Assembly (NCBI RefSeq): GCF_000013645.1
Contig: NC_007953.1
Span: 1,116,001-1,180,000 of the forward strand
Source: Paraburkholderia xenovorans LB400
Lineage (GTDB): Bacteria > Pseudomonadota > Gammaproteobacteria > Burkholderiales > Burkholderiaceae
DNA length: 64,000 bases
Direction: 5' to 3'
Below the pieces are notes generated by a model. That model saw only the letters and a program-made list of their open reading frames with translations, did no database searches and was not told the origin of the DNA. Positions 35,630 to 45,190 of the stretch are shown here, piece by piece. The translations under genes and the position numbers were made by a program. Positions within the stretch are counted from its first letter, which is position 1. Every line of letters begins with the position of its first letter.

Positions 35630-37057
35630 TTATCCCTCGCTCTCCGCAAGCTTTTCCAATGACGCAACCGCGCCCTCATTAGCAAGCAGCGCACGCTTGC
35701 GAACATACCGCATGATGCTCGTCGCGCCATAACGGGACCCGCCCATACCCGACTTTTTGAACGCGGTTTTCTCCCCATCGAACATCATCACGCGTGGCAA
35801 CTCCGTGTCGTTGATGCTGACGCCACCCGCTTCCATCTTCGTCGCGAAGTCACCGGCAATGTGGGTGTCAGGACCAAACACCGCACCGCTCAATCCAAAC
35901 AGGGAGTCGTTCATCAACCGTTCGGCTTCGGTGTCGTCGCTAAAGCGCATGACCGGCACGATCGGCCCAAACGTCTCGTCGGTCATCAGCGTCATCGTGT
36001 GATCGACGTTCGTCACGATCGTCGGGTCGATCCACACCGCGCCATTCACGCGCTCGCTCTTGCCGCCCAGCACGATCGACGCGCCCTTGTTCACTGCATC
36101 GTCCAGTTGTGCGTCGATAATGGTCGCCTGCTTTTCGAAAATCATCGGGCCGTAATGGCCGCCGTCGCCCGCCGCGTTGCTGCGCTTCAGCGCGCCCGCT
36201 TGCGCGCGCAGTTCCTCGACGAGCGCGTCATACAGTGAATCGTGTGCATACACACGTTCAATGGCATAGCAGACCTGCCCCGAGTTATAAAGCGCGCTGC
36301 GCAGAATACTGGTGGCCGCGCGCTCGACATCGGCGCCCGCGAGCACGACCGCCGCGTCCTTGCCGCCGAGTTCGAGGAACGCGGGAATGAAGGCCTGCGC
36401 GGCCGCTATCGCAATCTTCTGGCCGGTCGGCACGCTGCCCGTAAACACCACGGCGTCCGACTGCGCGACGATCGCGGCGCCCGTCTCCGCTCCGCCCGTC
36501 ACGAGTGTGATGATGTTGGCGAGAGCGGGCACGGCCTCGATGCTTCGGCGCAGCGGCTCGATGAAGCGTGGCGTCACTTCACTCGGCTTGATGATGACGG
36601 CGGCTCCGGCGACCAGCGCGGGAATTGCGTCGATGAACGACAGCACCAGCGGGAAGTTCCACGGGCTGATCACGCCGACTACCGGATAGGCTGCATACGT
36701 GACCTTGAACACGACGTCCGGGTGCGCTTCCAGCTTGCGAAATGGCGTAGCCAGCACGGCAGGCGCATGCTCGCAGAAACCGTGGATGAAGTGGATCACC
36801 GCGCCTAGCTCTTCCGCCGAAATGCGGTGGCGCGCCGTGTCGATCGACAGCGCGGCGACAACCTCCGCACCATTCTTTTCAAGTTCGTTGGCCCACGCGA
36901 GCAGCGCCGTGGTGCGATGCGCGAGGCCACCTTGCTCCCACGCGCGTTGGGCTTTGCGAGCCGCAGCCACGGCGGCGCCGATATGCGCTGCGTCCATGTC
37001 GTCGATTTGATAGTCAAGCTCGCCGGTGCGAGGATTGCGAACTGCGATAGACGTCAT
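35630..37057 (-). CDS. NAD(P)-dependent aldehyde dehydrogenase
   Basis: This 475-residue aldehyde dehydrogenase oxidises an aldehyde to its acid. It has the VISPWNFPLVLSFIDAIPAL segment near residue 133, IKPSEVTP near 160, VFTGSVPTGQKIA near 208, the general-base Glu in FLELGGKDAAV near 231 and the nucleophile Cys in NSGQVCYAIER near 265. Substrate is unknown; the family includes semialdehyde and aromatic aldehyde dehydrogenases. AAAGGAAA precedes ATG 37057. It lies 190 nt downstream of an AraC regulator gene on the same strand, at the edge of a catabolic region that also encodes a ThDP enzyme able in principle to make an aldehyde. Confidence 0.92.
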   Translation of the reverse strand: MTSIAVRNPRTGELDYQIDDMDAAHIGAAVAAARKAQRAWEQGGLAHRTTALLAWANELEKNGAEVVAALSIDTARHRISAEELGAVIHFIHGFCEHAPAVLATPFRKLEAHPDVVFKVTYAAYPVVGVISPWNFPLVLSFIDAIPALVAGAAVIIKPSEVTPRFIEPLRRSIEAVPALANIITLVTGGAETGAAIVAQSDAVVFTGSVPTGQKIAIAAAQAFIPAFLELGGKDAAVVLAGADVERAATSILRSALYNSGQVCYAIERVYAHDSLYDALVEELRAQAGALKRSNAAGDGGHYGPMIFEKQATIIDAQLDDAVNKGASIVLGGKSERVNGAVWIDPTIVTNVDHTMTLMTDETFGPIVPVMRFSDDTEAERLMNDSLFGLSGAVFGPDTHIAGDFATKMEAGGVSINDTELPRVMMFDGEKTAFKKSGMGGSRYGATSIMRYVRKRALLANEGAVASLEKLAESEG

Positions 37058-37247
37058 CGTGTTTCCTTTCGTTGCATGTATTGCTCGCGAGGAGCGGGGC
37101 ATTCGGGCATCGCAGGGCGTGCTTCAAACACACGACCTGTCTGACGATGACCGATGCTAGCAACGCAAAAACACAGCGAACACCACGCGTCCGGCGATCC
37201 GGCCGAATTCCTAAATCAAAGTGCGTCACGCAAATGCAGGTTGCCCA

Positions 37248-38444
37248 TCAACGTTGCTCGGGCGCCGCTTTGTCCACGATTTCGCTGGCGGGTTGACCCG
37301 CCGCTTGCCGCGCGATTTCGCGCACGCGCTCACTGCCGCCTTGAACGATACTATTCGCCGCGGTGGCCGCAATCGCGTGGCCATGAGCCACCGGGCTCGC
37401 AAGACGGCGCGCGTCTTTGGGAGCAAAGCCGAAGTAGTCGCGAAACGCCGCGGTAAAACTTGTCTGATGCTGATAGCCCACCGCGAGCGCCACTTGTCCC
37501 ACCGGCTGGCGTTCATCGACCAGCAGATGCAACGCATGGTTCATCCGGCAACGATGCCCATAATCGAAGATCGTCATGCCGTAGAGAAACTTGAAACCGC
37601 GCTTTAGTTTGGACGCGTTCGTGCCTACTACGCGAGCCAGTTCCGGAATGGTAGGCGCGTGCCGCAAATCTCCGACGATCATTTCGCGCGCCCTCTCGAT
37701 GAGCCGCAAATCGCGCGCCGAAAGCGTTTCGCCGGGTTTGTCGGCGCTTAGATGCGCGAGCCACATTTCAATGCACGCGCACAGGATTTCCGTGCACTTG
37801 CCTTCGAGATACAGCATCTGACGCGCGCCGCGATACGGCGATGCCAGCAACTGCTCGGCAATATGCAGCGCTTCGACGCTGAAGGGCATCTGGCGGTTAT
37901 AGATCTGGTCGAAGCCGATTGCAGCCAGCTCCGCGCGGATGCGATCCGCTTCGCCACCCAGCGAGCGCAATAGCCGATCGAAATACCGCTGCGTCACGTA
38001 AAGTCCGACCGACTGCCACGGACCCGGCCCGCACGTGACCTGGTAGCGCACGTCCGCGCCTTGCCGGCACACCAGCAGATTCGGTGCATTCACCTGTAGA
38101 TTGCCGGTATCGGAAAAGTCGACGCTTGCCGGGCCCGACAGCGAAAAGTGGAACTCGACAAACGACTCGGGCAGCACGCTTTCCGAGCGGCTATGCGCGT
38201 AGTTGCAATCCGACACGACAATGAAGATCTCGTCGCGAATGCTCGCCATGCGCCACGCGCCTTCTTCCGCATCACCCGGCACCGGCACCACGGCCCCATA
38301 AAGGCCGAAGTCCGGCACGCTGATGCAATCCGGCCGCGTGCGGAGCGCGTCGAACGCTTCGGTGAGCCGCGCTTGCGGCCCCGCAAGCGAAGTGCGAAAA
38401 AGACCTCGGGGCAGACTTGCGGGAATTCCTGAAAGCGTCGACAT
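37248..38444 (-). CDS. AraC-family transcriptional regulator
   Basis: This 398-residue regulator has an N-terminal sensor region of about 250 residues and a C-terminal AraC HTH (ELARVVGTNASKLKRGFKFL near 265; VGQVALAVGYQHQTSFTAAF near 308), followed by an unusual tail of about 50 residues rich in Ala. GGAG precedes the ATG. It is divergent from the ubiD-like gene across a 263-nt intergenic region. A close paralogue with the same layout lies at 55.0-56.2 kb, so the two flank the transport and catabolic genes. Confidence 0.9.
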   Translation of the reverse strand: MSTLSGIPASLPRGLFRTSLAGPQARLTEAFDALRTRPDCISVPDFGLYGAVVPVPGDAEEGAWRMASIRDEIFIVVSDCNYAHSRSESVLPESFVEFHFSLSGPASVDFSDTGNLQVNAPNLLVCRQGADVRYQVTCGPGPWQSVGLYVTQRYFDRLLRSLGGEADRIRAELAAIGFDQIYNRQMPFSVEALHIAEQLLASPYRGARQMLYLEGKCTEILCACIEMWLAHLSADKPGETLSARDLRLIERAREMIVGDLRHAPTIPELARVVGTNASKLKRGFKFLYGMTIFDYGHRCRMNHALHLLVDERQPVGQVALAVGYQHQTSFTAAFRDYFGFAPKDARRLASPVAHGHAIAATAANSIVQGGSERVREIARQAAGQPASEIVDKAAPEQR

Positions 38445-38707
38445 ATCGGACTCCAGAACCAGAGAAGCTGGCTAACTGACTACGCGATTAACCGCATCGC
38501 GGACCGCGTTATTATTGCCCCACAAAAAAAAGCGCGCTCCTGGTGCGTTCCCCACGTCGGACGCGTAATGAGACGAGGCGCAGATAAAAACCGTTTTGCC
38601 TAGATCGACGTCCCGATCGCTCACGTGCCCTTCAATTGGCGAAGGTATAAGTAGCCGACACGCGGCGCTGGCCGCAACGTGCTATTACCGATGAGATCCG
38701 CCCGACC

Positions 38708-40048
38708 ATGAGACATTACCTTTCCCGGCTGCGCGCTCGCGGCGAACTGCTGACCGTGACTCGCGAAGTCGATCCGCGCCACGAAGTCGCCGCTGTCGCG
38801 CGCCAGTTGCAGCAGAAGACAACGCGGCCTGTGCTGTTCGAGAACGTGCGCGGCAGCCGTCTTCCCGTGCTGCTCAACGTCTATACCGATCACGACCGTC
38901 TGCGCGAAATCATTCGCTGCGAAGGGGATGAAACGTTCTGCGCGCGTCTCACCCGCGAGATTTCACTCGCGGCTCAACTCGACACGCCAGTCGAACGCGT
39001 CGCTCCGCCCGCGGACTGGATCACCGGCAAGCTCTCCGATCTGCCAGTCCTGACCCATCACGAGCGCGACGGCGCGCCGTACATTACGGCCGGCGTCTTT
39101 CTCGCGAAAGACCCCGATACCGGGCGCGGCAACCTGTCGTTTCATCGTTCGATGGTGGTCTCGGATGACGAATTGCGCATCCGTCTTGGCAGCAGTCACG
39201 ACCTTGCGCAGTTCCAGTTGCGGGCAGAAGCGCGCGGCGAAGCGCTGGAGGCCGTCATTCTGCTTGGCGCCGATCCCGAGATCTTCATGAGCGCCTGCGT
39301 TTCGCTACCGCCAGACGCCGACGAACTGGCACTGGCCGCAACGATGCGCGGCGGCCCTATCGCCGTGCGCCCGGCTTTCACGGTCGATCTCGAGGTGCCC
39401 GTTTCGGCGGAGATCGTCATCGAAGGTCGCATCCTGCCGAACGTGAAGCGGCCGGAGGGGCCGTTCGGTGAATTCATGGGCTACTACGTCGAGGTCGGCG
39501 ACAATCACGTGTTCGAAGTCACGCACGTCGGTTGGCGCCCAGGCGCCGTCTATCAGGGCCTGATTTGCGGGTCCGACGAAGATCTGCGTCCGCTCGAAGC
39601 GGCCACGGCCGCGCGCATTTACAAGGCCATTACGGGCCAGGTGCGCGGCGTGCTCGACGTGAGTTGCCGCCCTACGGTGATGAACACGGTCATCAAGCTC
39701 GACAAGCAATACGAAGGACACGCGCGACATGCGTTGCTCGCCGCGCTTGGCTCGCACCTCGATTACAACAAGCTCGTCATCGTGGTGGACAAGGACGTCG
39801 ACATCTACAACATGGACGAGGTCATCTGGGCGTTTCTCACGCGCGGCCGCGCCGACACCCGCACGATGGTGCTACACGACGTCCCGGGCTTCTACCGCGA
39901 CGCGCACAAGGACCATTGGGGCCGGCTCGCACTCGACGCAACCAAGCCGTGGGGACGCGAAGCCGAATTCGAACGCAAGTCGATTCCCGGCGTGGAGCAA
40001 ATCGTGCTCGACGACTATCTGCCGCATTTTTCGCGGACCGAACCATGA
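38708..40048 (+). CDS. UbiD-family (prenylated-FMN dependent) decarboxylase
   Basis: UbiD-family enzymes reversibly decarboxylate aromatic or alpha,beta-unsaturated acids with prenylated FMN. The 446-residue protein begins MRHYLSRLRARGELLTVTRE and has the family core: RGNLSFHRSMVV near 138, EVPVSAEIVIEGRILP near 230, and KRPEGPFGEFMGYYVEVGDN near 248, which carries the catalytic-region Glu residues, with DKDVDIYNMDEVIWAFLTRG near 361. The gene overlaps the flavin prenyltransferase gene by 4 nt. Classical ubiquinone UbiD proteins are near 490 residues, so the shorter length and the catabolic neighbours suggest a degradative decarboxylase rather than ubiquinone synthesis. Confidence 0.92.
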   Translation: MRHYLSRLRARGELLTVTREVDPRHEVAAVARQLQQKTTRPVLFENVRGSRLPVLLNVYTDHDRLREIIRCEGDETFCARLTREISLAAQLDTPVERVAPPADWITGKLSDLPVLTHHERDGAPYITAGVFLAKDPDTGRGNLSFHRSMVVSDDELRIRLGSSHDLAQFQLRAEARGEALEAVILLGADPEIFMSACVSLPPDADELALAATMRGGPIAVRPAFTVDLEVPVSAEIVIEGRILPNVKRPEGPFGEFMGYYVEVGDNHVFEVTHVGWRPGAVYQGLICGSDEDLRPLEAATAARIYKAITGQVRGVLDVSCRPTVMNTVIKLDKQYEGHARHALLAALGSHLDYNKLVIVVDKDVDIYNMDEVIWAFLTRGRADTRTMVLHDVPGFYRDAHKDHWGRLALDATKPWGREAEFERKSIPGVEQIVLDDYLPHFSRTEP

Positions 40049-40680
40049 ACGCGCGGATGGCCGCTCACGATGACGGCACGCGCAAACCACAACGCCGCGT
40101 CGTCGTCGCGATCTCGGGCGCGACCGGCGCGATCTATGGCGTGCGGCTGCTGCAAGCGCTGCGCGCATGCAGTGTGACCACGCACCTGGTCGTGTCGCGG
40201 GCGGGCTGGATGACCGTCGCCGACGAAACGGGTTTCGACCGTGCCGCGCTGCGCGACGCAGCCGACGTCTACCACGACCAGAACGAAGTGGGCGCCAGCA
40301 TTGCAAGCGGCTCGTTCCAGCACGACGGTATGGTGATTGCACCGTGTTCGATGAAAACGCTGGCCGCTGTCGCGCATGGCTTCGACGACAATCTCGTCGC
40401 GCGTGCGGCAAGCGTCACGCTAAAGGAGCGGCGCAAGCTCGTGCTGCTGGCACGCGAAACACCGCTGACGCTCGCGCATCTGCGCAACATGACGCTGGCA
40501 ACCGAGATGGGCGCAGTCGTCATGCCGCCGCTGCCCGCGTTCTACGCGAAACCGGATAGCATCGACGCGATGGTCGATTACACGGTGATGCGGGTGCTCG
40601 ACCAGTTGCGCATCGCGTCGGACAAACCGTATGCGCGCTGGCAGGGACTCGCGGCATCGCCCGCGAGTTTCGCGCGATGA
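40045..40680 (+). CDS. ubiX: UbiX-family flavin prenyltransferase
   Basis: UbiX makes the prenylated FMN cofactor for UbiD enzymes from FMN and dimethylallyl phosphate. The 211-residue protein has VVVAISGATGAIYGVRLLQA near residue 19, the APCSMKTLAAVAHGFDDNL segment near 98, LVLLARETPLTLAHLRNMTL near 132 and MPPLPAFYAKP near 158, all typical. It begins in an ATGA overlap with the decarboxylase gene, so the cofactor maker and its user are translated together. It converges with the ABC permease gene only 3 nt away. Confidence 0.94.
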   Translation: MNARMAAHDDGTRKPQRRVVVAISGATGAIYGVRLLQALRACSVTTHLVVSRAGWMTVADETGFDRAALRDAADVYHDQNEVGASIASGSFQHDGMVIAPCSMKTLAAVAHGFDDNLVARAASVTLKERRKLVLLARETPLTLAHLRNMTLATEMGAVVMPPLPAFYAKPDSIDAMVDYTVMRVLDQLRIASDKPYARWQGLAASPASFAR

Positions 40681-40683
40681 AAC

Positions 40684-41601
40684 TTACGCCCCCGCCGCGA
40701 CCGTCCTGGCCTTCCTGCTATTGCCGCCGCGCTTCTTGCGAGCGGCCATGGAAAGCAGCGTGACGAGCACGAAAAGCGCCGTGACGAGCTTGAGATCCGA
40801 TGGCTGGAAGCCGACGGCGAGCACGATCGAGATGAGCTGGAAGTAGATGATCGAGCCGAGGATCGGCGCGAGCACCTGACGCAGCATCGACCGGTTGCCC
40901 ACCACCGCTTCGCCGAGCAACAGCGCGGCAAGGCCGTTGACGAGCACGCCAAAGCCCATGTTCACGTCGGCGAAACCCTGGTTTTGCGCGAGCATCGCGC
41001 CACCGAGCGCGGCGAACAGGTTGGCCAGACCGAGGCCGACCAGCGTATACACCTTCACGTTGATGCCTTGAGCTTTGGCCATCGAAGGACTGGATCCGAT
41101 CGCGCGCATCGCAAGACCGTGCTGCGTGCCCAGGAACCACAACACGCCCGCGCCGATCACCGCGTCGATCACCGTCAGCATGAGAATGCGCGGCAAGTAC
41201 CCGCCGCCCGCTTCGGGCAGCCACGAGAACACGCTGGAATAGGCAAACAGCGCCGAGTTCGGCTGACCCATCACGCGGATATTGACCGAGTAAAGCATGG
41301 ACAACACCAGAATGCCGCAAAGCAGCGTATTGATTTTGGCCTTCTCGTGAATGTAGCCCGTGAGCACACCCGCGACAAAACCGGCAAGCGCGCCGCCAAG
41401 CAGCGCCATGACCGGATTGAAGCCGATCATCAGCAGCTTCGCGCACACGCAGGCGCCGAAGGGAAACGCGCCCTCGCCCGTCATGTCCGAGAAGTTGAGA
41501 ATACGGAACGGGATCATGATTGCCACGGCGATCAATGCATACGTCAATCCCTGCATCATGCCGACCGGAACCAGCCCGATAAAACCACTGATCAGATTCA
41601 T
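40684..41601 (-). CDS. ABC transporter permease
   Basis: This 305-residue inner-membrane permease of the branched-chain/TrpY-like group (BPD_transp_2) has eight or more hydrophobic helices. The first contains GMMQGLTYALIAVAIMIPFR, and GVLVNGLAALLLGEAVVGNR near 230 is the cytoplasmic loop contacting the ATPase. It overlaps the ATPase gene by 4 nt. With the substrate-binding protein gene it forms a complete importer of the PF04392-associated type; streptococcal relatives (TrpXYZ) were proposed to take up tryptophan. The substrate here is not shown. Confidence 0.9.
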   Translation of the reverse strand: MNLISGFIGLVPVGMMQGLTYALIAVAIMIPFRILNFSDMTGEGAFPFGACVCAKLLMIGFNPVMALLGGALAGFVAGVLTGYIHEKAKINTLLCGILVLSMLYSVNIRVMGQPNSALFAYSSVFSWLPEAGGGYLPRILMLTVIDAVIGAGVLWFLGTQHGLAMRAIGSSPSMAKAQGINVKVYTLVGLGLANLFAALGGAMLAQNQGFADVNMGFGVLVNGLAALLLGEAVVGNRSMLRQVLAPILGSIIYFQLISIVLAVGFQPSDLKLVTALFVLVTLLSMAARKKRGGNSRKARTVAAGA

Positions 41602-42401
41602 GCGTTCACCGTGCGTGCCATTGCTGGCTCTTCGTTGAAGGTTGCCATGAGTTTTTCCATCGTCATGGCGCGTTTCGCGTCGCCCGTCAGATCGCCGACA
41701 ATGCGTCCGTCGCGCATCATCACGAGGCGGTTGCCGTAATCGAGCGCGTGCTGCATGTTGTGCGTCACCATCAACGTGGTGAGGCCGGCTTCGCGCACCA
41801 CCTGTTCGGTGACGCGCATCACGATCGCCGCCGTGCGCGGATCGAGCGCGGCGGTGTGCTCGTCGAGCAGCAGCAGTTGCGGACGCTGAAGCACCGCCAT
41901 CAGCAGCGAGAGCGCCTGGCGCTGTCCACCCGAGAGCAGCGACGCCTTGGCCTTCATGCGCTTCTCCAGACCGAGGTCGAACGACGCCATCCGCTCGCGG
42001 AATGCGTCGGACTGCGCTCGCGTAAGACCGCGCCCGAAGCCGCGTTTGAGCCCGCGCAGATTGGCGACGGCCAGATTTTCCTCGAGACTCAGCGCGGTGG
42101 CCGTGCCGATGGACGGGTCCTGGAACACACGCGAGATGTATTTCGCGCGCTGGTGCGTGGGCAGCGCCGTAATCTCCTTGCCGTCGATGGCGATCACGCC
42201 CGAGTCGGGTATCACTTCACCGGCAAGCAGGTTGAGAAAGGTTGATTTTCCCGCGCCATTGCCGCCCACGACAACAGCGAAATCGCCGGCCTGGAGCCTG
42301 AGTGAAACATCGGTCAACGCGATGCGCTCGTCCACGGTGCCCGGATGAAAGGTCTTGCTGATCTGTTCCACCGACAGCATCGGTATGTGCTTCTCACGCA
42401 T
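41598..42401 (-). CDS. ABC transporter ATP-binding protein
   Basis: This 267-residue ABC ATPase has Walker A GGNGAGKST near residue 47, Q-loop VFQDPS near 92, ABC signature LLSGGQRQALSLL near 154, Walker B LLLLDEHTAALDP near 175 and the switch His in VTHNMQHA near 207. ATG 42401 has AAGGTG upstream; a start at 42452 would overlap the binding-protein gene. It powers the importer formed with the permease and the upstream PF04392-type binding protein. Confidence 0.93.
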   Translation of the reverse strand: MREKHIPMLSVEQISKTFHPGTVDERIALTDVSLRLQAGDFAVVVGGNGAGKSTFLNLLAGEVIPDSGVIAIDGKEITALPTHQRAKYISRVFQDPSIGTATALSLEENLAVANLRGLKRGFGRGLTRAQSDAFRERMASFDLGLEKRMKAKASLLSGGQRQALSLLMAVLQRPQLLLLDEHTAALDPRTAAIVMRVTEQVVREAGLTTLMVTHNMQHALDYGNRLVMMRDGRIVGDLTGDAKRAMTMEKLMATFNEEPAMARTVNA

Positions 42402-42430
42402 GGTCGTCACCTTTGCCGGCGGATGGTCTT

Positions 42431-43489
42431 TCAGTCGATAAAGCATTTGCAATCCTCGAAAGACCTGGGGACCGTCAGCCCGATTTTCGCAAACTGGCTG
42501 CGGCTGATCTGGACGACGTAATCGGCCTTGCCGGGCAGCATCACCGGCATCGCGGTGGTCTTTTCGCCCTTCAGCACGCGCACGGCCACACGTGCCGCGT
42601 TCGCGCCCACCGATTGCAGCGAGACCGCATAGGAAGCCGTTGCCATGCCCTTCTTGATGGCTTCGGTTTCCGAACTGATCACGGGCACCTTCATGCGCTG
42701 CATGCTGGCCGCCACAGCCGGAATTGCCGACTGCACGAGATTCGATCCGGTGATATAGACGAAGCCCACGCCGCTGAGCATCTGCGCGCGTTGCGTGATG
42801 TCGTTCACGCTGTCCACGCTGACCGGCTTGAATTCGAGGCCCGCGCGCTTCGCGGCGGCTTCGAGCGCGTGTGTCGTGACCACGTCGTTCGCCTCGCCGG
42901 GGTTGTACAGCGTGCCGAACGACTTCACGCCGGGCAGCAGCTTCTTGGCGAAAGCCAGCACGGCGTCGAAGTCCTGCAAGTCCGACGAGCCGTTGAAGCG
43001 CGCGCTGCCGTGCTGCCAGTCTGGCGTCAGGCCGGCGGCGACGGGGTCGGTGACTTCGGTAAAGACGAGCGGGATAGCCGGATTGGTCACCGCCGAGCGC
43101 GCCACCTGCGAAACCGAGGTGGTTACGGTAAGGATGAGCGCCGGATTCTTCGTCAGGATTTGCGAGAACATCTGGGGCATCAGCGCCTGCGTGAAATTGG
43201 CGTCGCTGTACGCGTAATTCACGTTCTTGCCTTCCACGTAGCCTTCGTGGGCCATTTCGTCCTTGAAGCCCTGGATCGTCATGGCAAGCGACGGGTGCGG
43301 CCCGAGACTGGCGATGCCGATGGTCGTCGGCGTGCCCGGCTGCGTCAGCGTGGAGGCCGACGCGGCCAATGCGGCCGGCGCGGCGAGAAAGCCGGCCAAC
43401 GCGGCAAGACCGGCAATACCGGCGATCGCCGCGAGGATGGCGCGCTGGGCAGCCGGCTGGCGTCGGGCGGTGCTGGTTGAACCTTTCAT
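42431..43489 (-). CDS. ABC transporter substrate-binding protein (PF04392 type, copy 1)
   Basis: This is a 352-residue periplasmic binding protein with an N-terminal signal (basic start, then AILAAIAGIAGLAALAGFLA, cleavage near residue 43). The mature part begins with TTIGIASLGPHPSLAMTIQG and contains the two-lobed TrpX-like fold (NPALILTVTTSVSQVARSAV near 118; FGTLYNPGEANDVVTTHALE near 193). It ends ...EDCKCFID, a C-terminal Cys-x-Cys-Phe also present in the second copy at 48.7 kb. It heads the binding protein-ATPase-permease operon. Confidence 0.92.
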   Translation of the reverse strand: MKGSTSTARRQPAAQRAILAAIAGIAGLAALAGFLAAPAALAASASTLTQPGTPTTIGIASLGPHPSLAMTIQGFKDEMAHEGYVEGKNVNYAYSDANFTQALMPQMFSQILTKNPALILTVTTSVSQVARSAVTNPAIPLVFTEVTDPVAAGLTPDWQHGSARFNGSSDLQDFDAVLAFAKKLLPGVKSFGTLYNPGEANDVVTTHALEAAAKRAGLEFKPVSVDSVNDITQRAQMLSGVGFVYITGSNLVQSAIPAVAASMQRMKVPVISSETEAIKKGMATASYAVSLQSVGANAARVAVRVLKGEKTTAMPVMLPGKADYVVQISRSQFAKIGLTVPRSFEDCKCFID

Positions 43490-43606
43490 GGCAGAGTTCC
43501 GTAGCGTAAATGGGGTAGGGGGTAGCGAATTTGTAGCATTGAACCCGAAGGCGAATTTATTTCGCACCCGGCTTATGCCGTTTCGCTAAAAGTTGGTCCG
43601 TTTTGC

Positions 43607-45118
43607 CTAGTTTTGCGTGCGCGACAGCACGATCCGCGCGGCGCGTTCACCGCTCGCGCACGCGCCCGTCAACAGCGCCTGGGAAGTCCAGTCGCCGCAG
43701 TAGACGACCGGGCGTTCAGCGTTGTGCGCGGCGTTCTCCTGCCAGCGCCAGAACGCCTGCAAACGCTCGCCGTAGCCCGGCGCGAATACCGGCAACTTGC
43801 GGGGAATCCACTGATTCACGACCGCGCTCACATGACGGTCGAACCCGGGAATCCGCGCGCGCAGTTCGTCGCGCAGCAGTACATCGAGGTTGTCGGTCAG
43901 ACCGCGGCGCTCAGCCTCCCCGGCGGCTTCCGGCGTGAGCTGGCAATAGATCTGCGTGAGCGGCCGCCCGTTGGCGGGCGCGGCGGGCAGTTGCTGGAAA
44001 GTCGAAATGCGACCGGGCGCGCCACGCAACGCAAACTGCATCGTCGGCGGGAGCGGCTGCGAAAAACCGTAGTGGACGACGCCGAGCGCGTTGTAGCGCA
44101 CCGCCTGCAACATCTCGCGCTCCTCGCGCTGTGGATTTCGGACCAGCGCGCCCGCGAGCGAGCCTTCGGTTGCACACACGACGTGGTCCGCCGTCAGCAC
44201 CGTGCCGTCGCTCAGCGTCACGGCGCAACGCCGGCCGCGCGCCGCGACGTTTTCGGTACTCGCCGCCGCGCCGTCGCGCCTGTCAGGCACGGCGTCCCGC
44301 ATGGTTTCAATCGAAGCGACGGGCGCATTCGTGCGCACGTCGAGCCGCCCGGCCAGCGCCTGGCACACGCAGCCCATGCCGCCCTTCAACGTGTACACGG
44401 TATCTTCGCCAATCAGATGCGGCACGGTTGAACGGTAAAACAGCGCGGACAGCGTTTCGGGATTGAAGCTGCGGGTCGAGCGGAACACCGGTTCAATCAT
44501 GCTGGAGAGGGCCTGCGGTCCGATCGCGTCGCGCACGTATTCGGCGAGGGTTTGGCGATCGGCGGCAGGGTCGTCGGCGATTGCGCTGATCGCCCAGTCC
44601 GGATCGACGCGGCTGCGTTGCGCGCGCATTCTGAGCGCATGGCTCACCAGCGCGAAGCGCTCGCGCATCGGCAGACCGGGCGTGGCCAGCGAGCGAACGG
44701 AAGGCATGAGCTCGATGGTGTGGCTGCCGCTGGGCGAAACGCATTGCGCCGTCAGATGACGCAGCGGAATCAGCACGTCGTGAAGCGAAAGATCCGCGAT
44801 CAGCCGGTTGAAAGCGCTGCCGAACGGATACACGAGACGCGCGCCGCTATTGAACGCGATATCACCCACGCGCCGGTCGCCCATGCGGCCGCCAACGACG
44901 CCGTTCGCTTCGAGCACGGTCACCTGCATACCCGCCTGATGCATGCGGTAAGCCGCGGTCAAACCGGCAATACCGGAGCCCACGACAATCGCGCTTCCTT
45001 TTCCGCCCGATGGCGCCGTTGTATCGTTCCGCGCGCGTTGCCATGCGGCAGGATTGCGCAACAGTGCCGATGCGCGAGACGCATCGGGGTCCGATACAGA
45101 CGTTTCAATTGCTTTCAT
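43607..45118 (-). CDS. FAD-dependent oxidoreductase, protoporphyrinogen/amine-oxidase-like
   Basis: The 503-residue flavoprotein has an N-terminal extension of about 40 residues, then the dinucleotide motif AIVVGSGIAGLTAAYRMHQA near residue 43, VLEANGVVGGRMGDRRV near 69, and a C-terminal FAD-binding segment (VVYCGDWTSQALLTGACASG near 473). This is the layout of protoporphyrinogen oxidase, amine oxidase and phytoene desaturase relatives. The substrate cannot be read from sequence; in this neighbourhood oxidation of an amine or of a ring intermediate is possible. It lies in line between the ThDP-enzyme gene and the ABC importer genes on the same strand. Confidence 0.85.
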   Translation of the reverse strand: MKAIETSVSDPDASRASALLRNPAAWQRARNDTTAPSGGKGSAIVVGSGIAGLTAAYRMHQAGMQVTVLEANGVVGGRMGDRRVGDIAFNSGARLVYPFGSAFNRLIADLSLHDVLIPLRHLTAQCVSPSGSHTIELMPSVRSLATPGLPMRERFALVSHALRMRAQRSRVDPDWAISAIADDPAADRQTLAEYVRDAIGPQALSSMIEPVFRSTRSFNPETLSALFYRSTVPHLIGEDTVYTLKGGMGCVCQALAGRLDVRTNAPVASIETMRDAVPDRRDGAAASTENVAARGRRCAVTLSDGTVLTADHVVCATEGSLAGALVRNPQREEREMLQAVRYNALGVVHYGFSQPLPPTMQFALRGAPGRISTFQQLPAAPANGRPLTQIYCQLTPEAAGEAERRGLTDNLDVLLRDELRARIPGFDRHVSAVVNQWIPRKLPVFAPGYGERLQAFWRWQENAAHNAERPVVYCGDWTSQALLTGACASGERAARIVLSRTQN

Positions 45119-45190
45119 GGGACTGCCGGGGAAAGTACTTTAAAAAGCCGTTTCAAGCGGCGCTTATCGATCCTTGCAGGCGGCGATGCG